A stretch of 9,602 bases of DNA, taken from NCBI GenBank assembly GCA_938023905.1, contig CALJCO010000146.1, forward strand, positions 1 through 9,602, given 5' to 3'. The notes under the pieces are model-generated. The model worked only from the letters and a program-made list of their open reading frames with translations. It ran no database searches and was not told the DNA's origin. The translations under genes were made by a program, and so were the position numbers. Origin of the DNA: an uncultured Collinsella sp. (GTDB lineage: Bacteria > Actinomycetota > Coriobacteriia > Coriobacteriales > Coriobacteriaceae). How positions within the stretch are numbered: position 1 is the stretch's first letter; each line of letters opens with the position of its first letter. This document shows positions 1-3,846 of the stretch, one piece after another.

Positions 1-965
1 ACTACCTGCGCTATACCGACCCGCACAACACCGAGCTGCCCTTCTCCAAGGAAGCCGCCGACCGTTGGATGCCCGTCGATAACTACATCGGCGGCATCGA
101 GCACGCCATTCTGCACCTGCTCTACAGCCGCTTCTTTACCAAGGCACTGCGCGACCTGGGCCTGCTGAGTGTGGACGAGCCCTTCACCAACCTGCTGTGC
201 CAGGGCATGGTCAAGGACGAGAACGGCGACACCATGTCCAAGTCCAAGGGCAACGTCGTGCCCCCGAGCTCGGTCATCGAGCCCTACGGCGCCGACACCA
301 TGCGTCTGGCGATCCTGTTTATCGCCCCGCCCGAGAAGGACTTCGACTGGGATCCCAAGGCCGTTGAGGGCGCCAACCGCTTCATCAAGCGCGCCTGGCG
401 TATCGTTTGGCAGCTCGTCCAGTCCGGCGACGCCAACGTGGCCTTCGACAAGTCCGCGCTCGACGAGGTTGCGATGAAGCTCTATCGCGAGCGTCACCGC
501 ACCATCGCCAAGTGCACCGAGGACTTCGATCGCGGCCAGTTCAACACCGCCATCTCGGCCGTCATGGAACTCGTCAATGCCGCGAGTGCCTACCTCAATG
601 CTACTGAGGGCGCTTCCCGTGACAAGGCGCTGTGCTACGGCGTGGCTAAGGATATCGTGAGCGTCCTTGCCCCCATCTGCCCGTTCTGGGCCGACGAGCT
701 GTGGCACGAGGCGCTCGGCTGCGAGGGCAACGCCTACACCGCCGCCTGGCCCGAGTTCGACCTGGCCGAGTCCGTTGAGGACACGGTGCAGATCGTGGTC
801 CAGGTGCTTGGTAAGGTCCGCGGCCGCGTCGAGGTGGCCCGCAATGCCTCCAATGAGGATATGCAGGCCGTCGCCGAGGCCGCCGTCGCCAAGTGGCTCG
901 AGGGCAAGACGGTCGTCAAGGCCATCTGCGTGCCCGGCAAGCTGGTCAACCTGGTGGTCAAGTAA
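1..965 (+). CDS. leuS: Leucine--tRNA ligase (LeuS), C-terminal part; 5' end outside the window
   Basis: Class I aminoacyl-tRNA synthetase that charges tRNA-Leu with leucine in the cytoplasm. The reading frame is open from the first complete codon at base 3, so about 320 C-terminal residues are visible. The start of the visible part reads RYTDPHNTELPF and then DNYIGGIEHAILHLLYSRF, the conserved LeuS block at the end of the catalytic core. The class I signature MSKSKGNVV, which binds ATP during activation, begins at base 234. It is followed by the anticodon-binding helical domain (EPYGADTMRLAILF, then FDWDPKAVEGANRFIKRAWR) and the small C-terminal domain (VQVLGKVRGRVEVA to VPGKLVNLVVK) that contacts the tRNA elbow. 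The TAA stop lies at 963-965, and a strong hairpin terminator follows about 30 bases later. Identification is secure; the catalytic N-terminal half and editing domain cannot be judged here. Confidence 0.97.
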   Translation, partial: YLRYTDPHNTELPFSKEAADRWMPVDNYIGGIEHAILHLLYSRFFTKALRDLGLLSVDEPFTNLLCQGMVKDENGDTMSKSKGNVVPPSSVIEPYGADTMRLAILFIAPPEKDFDWDPKAVEGANRFIKRAWRIVWQLVQSGDANVAFDKSALDEVAMKLYRERHRTIAKCTEDFDRGQFNTAISAVMELVNAASAYLNATEGASRDKALCYGVAKDIVSVLAPICPFWADELWHEALGCEGNAYTAAWPEFDLAESVEDTVQIVVQVLGKVRGRVEVARNASNEDMQAVAEAAVAKWLEGKTVVKAICVPGKLVNLVVK

Positions 966-991
966 GCACTGCGCGCTTAACTGACGCATAA

Positions 992-1029
992 AAGACGAGG
1001 GACGATCCGGTTGGGTCGTCCCTCGTTTT
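992..1029. terminator. Probable bidirectional intrinsic terminator between leuS and the convergent lipoprotein gene
   Basis: A perfect 11-bp inverted repeat, ACGAGGGACGA (995-1005) and TCGTCCCTCGT (1016-1026). It can extend inward by a T-G and two C-G pairs to a GGTT loop (1009-1012). A TTTT run follows on the plus strand (1026-1029). On the minus strand the other side also reads CTTTT (complement of 991-994). It lies 30 bases after the leuS stop and 44 bases beyond the stop of the minus-strand lipoprotein gene, so it is well placed to end transcription from both sides. Confidence 0.88.
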
Positions 1030-1069
1030 GTGTTGTCTGCCCTGCTTAGTCAGTGTGTCGCACCGTCTT

Positions 1070-1642
1070 CTACGGGATGTGTACCAGGTCCCTAAAGTAA
1101 ACGTTGCCCGTTGCCTCTTCGAACATCCAAATGTTGAGGTAGATGTCGTTGAGGTCGTTGTACACATCAAAGTCCGGGTCGTCGAAGGTGCCTACAAAGG
1201 TGAGCATGGCGCGCGTTTCCTCGCCCGCTGCGACCTGCTGGCGCATGCGCACATCGCGGACCACGCCGTTGACGTAGGCATAGAAGTCCACATCGCCAAA
1301 CATCATGTCGACATCGGTGTTGTTTGTCACCGCAAAGACCAACGCGGCGTCGCCGTAGCCATCCGTGTCCTTGCCCACGCAGATAACATGGACGTTCTCG
1401 TCTGCCTCAAGGTCGATGGGGAACTGTTCTTGGGAATCGGGACCCAGGCCCTGGGGATCGACGATGTCTTCGTTTATTTTGTCGAAGCTCTCCGATAGCG
1501 TCGTTTTCTCGATGGCTTTGGTGCTGCCAGGGTTCGGTTCGCATGTTCCGGTTTTGCCATTCGTGTTGCCGCAGCCTAAGAGGGCCAACGAGCACGTTGC
1601 GATGGCGAGTGCAGTCATGCAGGGGGTTCCTAGGCGTTTCAT
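1070..1642 (-). CDS. Predicted small lipoprotein of unknown function
   Basis: 190 codons read leftward. The N-terminus is a typical lipoprotein signal: basic residues (KR) at 2-3, a hydrophobic stretch, then lipobox LLGC with the acylated Cys at residue 24. The mature protein (about 167 residues) would be anchored to the outer face of the membrane. It starts with a polar linker (GNTNGKTG...) and is markedly acidic. A central segment (VFAVTNNTDVDMMFGDVDFYAYVNG) has the alternating beta-strand look of the Ig-like folds common in Gram-positive lipoproteins such as the DUF4352 type; this is a resemblance only. I do not recognise the family. The start is supported by AAGGAGG (complement of 1648-1654) five bases before ATG. 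The gene converges on leuS and shares its terminator. It is divergent from the rimP operon and seems transcribed alone. No convincing promoter was seen for it. Confidence 0.85.
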   Translation of the reverse strand: MKRLGTPCMTALAIATCSLALLGCGNTNGKTGTCEPNPGSTKAIEKTTLSESFDKINEDIVDPQGLGPDSQEQFPIDLEADENVHVICVGKDTDGYGDAALVFAVTNNTDVDMMFGDVDFYAYVNGVVRDVRMRQQVAAGEETRAMLTFVGTFDDPDFDVYNDLNDIYLNIWMFEEATGNVYFRDLVHIP

Positions 1643-1772
1643 GGGTGCCTCCTTGCCGTAGAGGATTTGGAAAGGTTCGTCGTTGCGCGACTTGCTGGCC
1701 GGCTTGTTACAGAATGTCCCTTAGCTTAAGTCTGATCGATAGGGGCTCGGGGAGGAATGCCCTTGGGGTCCG

Positions 1773-1805
1773 AACGGGCCTGTGGATTGGGACGCATGGC
1801 CCGTT
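1773..1805 (+). repeat. Perfect 8-bp inverted repeat, terminator-like on the plus strand
   Basis: AACGGGCC (1773-1780) and GGCCCGTT (1798-1805) are exact reverse complements separated by 17 bases. The right arm runs into TTTT (1804-1807). The long loop and short T-run make it a weak terminator at best. No plus-strand gene lies upstream for it to serve. It could instead be a protein-binding dyad or the 3' end of an unannotated small RNA. Confidence 0.4.
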
Positions 1806-1904
1806 TTGGGACTGTTGAGGTTGCTCCGCATGGGGCTCTTCGGTCAATTGTCCTCTTCTTGTGGAGAACCTGTGCGCACGCTGACCTGCAGATTCGTACT
1901 GTGC

Positions 1905-1933
1905 TTGCGCGTTTCCGCAGCTATTGGTATAGT
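1905..1933 (+). promoter_or_regulatory. Probable sigma-70-type promoter of the rimP-nusA-infB operon
   Basis: A -35 element TTGCGC (1905-1910) is followed by a 17-base spacer and a -10 element TATAGT (1928-1933). The -10 is preceded by TG at the extended -10 position (1925-1926). The predicted start of transcription is near G1940, which gives a leader of about 72 bases before the rimP ATG. A TTTGC-TT-GCAAA dyad (1933-1944) overlaps the predicted start site and could be an operator, though it is short. It is the only good promoter seen upstream of the seven-gene run. Confidence 0.72.
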
Positions 1934-1959
1934 TTGCTTGCAAATGAAGTTGTAATTGA

Positions 1960-1991
1960 AAGAAGTGGGGTTTCGGCCCCGCTTCTTTTTT
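1960..1991 (+). terminator. Terminator-shaped leader hairpin upstream of rimP (attenuator candidate)
   Basis: AAGAAGTGGGG (1960-1970) pairs with CCCCGCTTCTT (1977-1987), 11 pairs including one T-G wobble. The apex can close as a TTCG tetraloop (1972-1975). A run of six T (1986-1991) follows at once. This is the canonical form of an intrinsic terminator, yet it lies about 20 bases after the predicted transcription start and about 20 bases before the rimP start codon. It must therefore be read through for the operon to be expressed. Possible roles are attenuation by NusA or another factor, partial termination that sets operon level, or a stabilising 5' stem. I saw no clear competing antiterminator pairing in the short leader. 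Confidence 0.72.
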
Positions 1992-1999
1992 GTATGGAT

Positions 2000-2004
2000 G
2001 GAGG
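2000..2004 (+). promoter_or_regulatory. Ribosome binding site that sets the rimP start
   Basis: GGAGG lies seven bases before the ATG at 2012. Another in-frame ATG at 1994 overlaps the approach to this site and would have only the terminator T-run as upstream sequence, so 2012 is preferred. Confidence 0.8.
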
Positions 2005-2011
2005 TGCCGCA

Positions 2012-2506
2012 ATGGTCAAGACCAAGACCGAGCAGGCGATCATCGACGCGCTCGAGGCCGTTGCTCCCCAGCACGATGTCGACATTGTCGACGTTGAGCT
2101 CGTGGGTGCCACCAAGGCCCCCTGCGTGCGTGTGCGTATCGAGGGTGCCGAGGGCCAGAGCCTGTCGCTCAATGACGTCACGGCCAACACCAAATGGGTC
2201 GGCGATGTGATTGAGGAGCTCGACCCCATCTCTTCGAGCTATACGCTCGAGGTGTCGAGCCCGGGTATGGCGCGCCCGCTGCGCCGCCCGCGTGACTTTG
2301 CCCGCTTTGTGGGCGAGAACTGCGAGCTCACCTCCACCGCCACCGAGGGCCGTCGCAAGTACGCCGGCAAGATTGCCGCCGCCACCGAGACGAACGTGAC
2401 CCTCGAGCTCGAGGACGGCGAGTCCGTTACCCTCGAATTCTGCGATGTTAAAAAGTGCAAGTTGAAGCCCACCTACGACTTCAAGCCCGCGAAGGAAGGA
2501 AAGTAA
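2012..2506 (+). CDS. rimP: Ribosome maturation factor RimP
   Basis: A 164-residue cytoplasmic factor that binds the 30S subunit and helps its late assembly. Family features: an N-terminal alpha/beta domain with VDIVDVELVGATKAPCVRVRIEG, and the conserved junction YTLEVSSPGMARPL with SSPG at residues 82-85. An SH3-like C-terminal domain follows (DFARFVGENCEL, GKIAAATETNVTLELEDGES, ending KKCKLKPTYDF). Length is typical. The start was chosen for GGAGG at seven bases; an in-frame extension reaches back to 1757 but crosses the promoter and leader hairpin. It is the first gene of the operon, and the TAA is only one base before the nusA ATG, so the two are likely translationally coupled. Confidence 0.95.
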   Translation: MVKTKTEQAIIDALEAVAPQHDVDIVDVELVGATKAPCVRVRIEGAEGQSLSLNDVTANTKWVGDVIEELDPISSSYTLEVSSPGMARPLRRPRDFARFVGENCELTSTATEGRRKYAGKIAAATETNVTLELEDGESVTLEFCDVKKCKLKPTYDFKPAKEGK

Positions 2507-2507
2507 G

Positions 2508-3755
2508 ATGGCAGCATCCGACATGATGTCCGCCCTGATGGAGCTTTGCCAGGAGAAGCACATCGACCAGCTCTACCTGATCGACCGCCTGGAGCAGTCG
2601 CTCGCCAAGAGCTATGCCGAGATCCTGCATCTTGAGTGGGGCGCTAAGGTGACCATCGACCGCACCACCGGCAAGATCTACGTCTACCGCCTGGAGCCGA
2701 TCGACGATTCCATGGACGAGGAGGGCAACTTCACCGAGTTCGAGGAGATCGACGTCACCCCCAAGAACACGAGCCGCATCGCTGCCCAGCACGCCAAGGC
2801 CGAGATCAACGCCATCGTGCGTAACTCCGCCCGCGAGCAGATCTACGAGGAGTTCTCCGGCCGCATCGGTGACCTCATCAGCGGTACCGTGCTGCAGTCC
2901 ACGCCCGACTTCACGATCGTCAAGATTCGCGAAGGCGTCGAGGCCGAGCTGCCGCACTTCGATCAGCGTCGTTACGAGAACGAGCGCAACGAGCGTCCGA
3001 TGGGCGAGCGCTACCTGCACAATCAGCACATCAAGGCCGTGATCATCGACGTTCGCGACCCCAACTCCAACCTGCAGCCGGTTCGTGGCGAGCACAGCCG
3101 TCCGCCGATTGTCATCTCCCGTACCCACCCCGAGCTCATGCGTCGTCTGTTTGAGCAGGAGGTGCCCGAGATCTATGAGGGCACCGTCCAGATCAAGTCA
3201 ATCGCCCGCGAGCCCGGCCAGCGTTCCAAGGTTGCCGTCCACTCGCTCGACGACCGTCTGGATCCCGTGGGTGCCTGCGTCGGCCCCAAGGGCAGCCGTG
3301 TTCGCGCTGTCGTGGGCGAGCTCCGTGGCGAGCGCGTCGACGTCATCCTGTGGGATGCCGATCCTGCCGTCTACGTCGCCAACGCCCTGTCGCCCGCTAA
3401 GGTCACCCGCGTCCTCATCGACGAGGAGAAGGCCTACGCCGGCGTCATCGTCCCCGACGACCAGCTGTCCCTCGCCATCGGCAAGGAAGGCCAGAACGCC
3501 CGCCTCGCTGCGCGCCTGACCGGCTGGCACATCGACATCAAGTCCGAGACGCTTGCCGCCGACATCCTCAAGAACGTTCCCGTTCACGAGGAGCCCGCCG
3601 CCGACCTGATCGGTGACGAGGAGGACGAGGATGTCCGCCGCTGCGAGTATGTGTCCGAGGACGGCATCCAGTGCCGCAACCAGGCTCGTCCCGGCTCCCG
3701 TTTCTGCGGTGTCCACGACACCGACGCCTTCGATGATGCGGAGGACCTGATCTAG
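2508..3755 (+). CDS. nusA: Transcription elongation/termination factor NusA with a Cys/His-containing C-terminal tail
   Basis: 415 residues. NusA binds RNA polymerase and nascent RNA and modulates pausing, intrinsic termination and antitermination. Order seen: N-terminal polymerase-binding domain (about 1-115), S1 domain from about 121 (GDLISGTVLQSTPDFTIVKI), the conserved linker SRTHPELMRRLFEQEVPEI, KH1 with GPKG at 259-262, and KH2 with LAIGKEGQNARLAARLTGW (GKEG at 325-328). The Gram-negative AR2 acidic repeats are absent. Unusually, an acidic linker (about 355-377) leads to Cys379, Cys389, Cys400 and His403 in a C-x9-C-x10-C-x2-H pattern, followed by an acidic end. That pattern resembles small zinc-binding modules and is not part of the NusA core. 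The ATG at 2508 sits one base after rimP and has AAGGAAGGA as binding site. In-frame ATGs at 2523 and 2526 are possible alternatives. Confidence 0.96.
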   Translation: MAASDMMSALMELCQEKHIDQLYLIDRLEQSLAKSYAEILHLEWGAKVTIDRTTGKIYVYRLEPIDDSMDEEGNFTEFEEIDVTPKNTSRIAAQHAKAEINAIVRNSAREQIYEEFSGRIGDLISGTVLQSTPDFTIVKIREGVEAELPHFDQRRYENERNERPMGERYLHNQHIKAVIIDVRDPNSNLQPVRGEHSRPPIVISRTHPELMRRLFEQEVPEIYEGTVQIKSIAREPGQRSKVAVHSLDDRLDPVGACVGPKGSRVRAVVGELRGERVDVILWDADPAVYVANALSPAKVTRVLIDEEKAYAGVIVPDDQLSLAIGKEGQNARLAARLTGWHIDIKSETLAADILKNVPVHEEPAADLIGDEEDEDVRRCEYVSEDGIQCRNQARPGSRFCGVHDTDAFDDAEDLI

Positions 3756-3763
3756 CGCGCGGT

Positions 3764-3786
3764 CGCGCCGGGCGGGCCCCGGCGCG
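3764..3786 (+). repeat. Very GC-rich hairpin just after nusA
   Basis: CGCGCCGGG (3764-3772) pairs perfectly with CCCGGCGCG (3778-3786) across a five-base loop. No T-run follows, so it is not a classical intrinsic terminator. It starts eight bases after the nusA stop. It could protect or define mRNA ends after processing, slow polymerase, or isolate infB translation from nusA. Confidence 0.6.
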
Positions 3787-3810
3787 TCTCCCACGCTCGT
3801 TCAGTCTCTA

Positions 3811-3825
3811 GGCACCCAAGGTGCC
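3811..3825 (+). repeat. Short hairpin ahead of the infB ribosome binding site
   Basis: GGCACC (3811-3816) and GGTGCC (3820-3825) form a perfect six-pair stem with a CAA loop. It ends nine bases before the AGGTGA (3835-3840) that serves infB. It may affect access to that site; it may also be chance. Confidence 0.4.
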
Positions 3826-3846
3826 AGAAAGGGTAGGTGAAGTCAT

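Larger units (their letters stand above)
1643..2011. other. Intergenic region between the divergent lipoprotein gene and rimP
   Basis: 369 bases without a convincing gene. An open frame runs into rimP from an ATG at 1757, but its sequence is not RimP-like and it spans the promoter and leader hairpin, so it is not taken as coding. Contents seen: the lipoprotein ribosome binding site at the left edge, an unexplained inverted repeat (1773-1805), an 8-bp palindrome GTGCGCAC at 1872-1879, the rimP promoter (1905-1933), and the leader hairpin (1960-1991). Base composition is less GC-rich around 1920-1960 than in the flanking genes, as expected for a promoter region. No tRNA precedes rimP, unlike the metY arrangement of E. 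coli. Confidence 0.7.

Noticed and set aside
1028..1498. 156-codon plus-strand open frame opposite the lipoprotein gene
   Set aside because: It is Val/Asp-rich, begins in the terminator T-run, and lies opposite a frame with a clear lipoprotein signal and ribosome binding site.
1700..1770. Search for a promoter of the lipoprotein gene (minus) or a small RNA (plus)
   Set aside because: Candidate -35 and -10 boxes such as TTGTTA with TTAAGT match the consensus too poorly to report.
1872..1879. Palindrome GTGCGCAC upstream of the rimP promoter, considered as an operator
   Set aside because: Eight-base palindromes made of common GC-rich steps occur often by chance in such DNA, and no second copy was seen nearby.
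1757..2011. In-frame 85-codon N-terminal extension of rimP
   Set aside because: It crosses the predicted promoter and leader hairpin, has no RimP-like sequence, and a GGAGG site supports the ATG at 2012.
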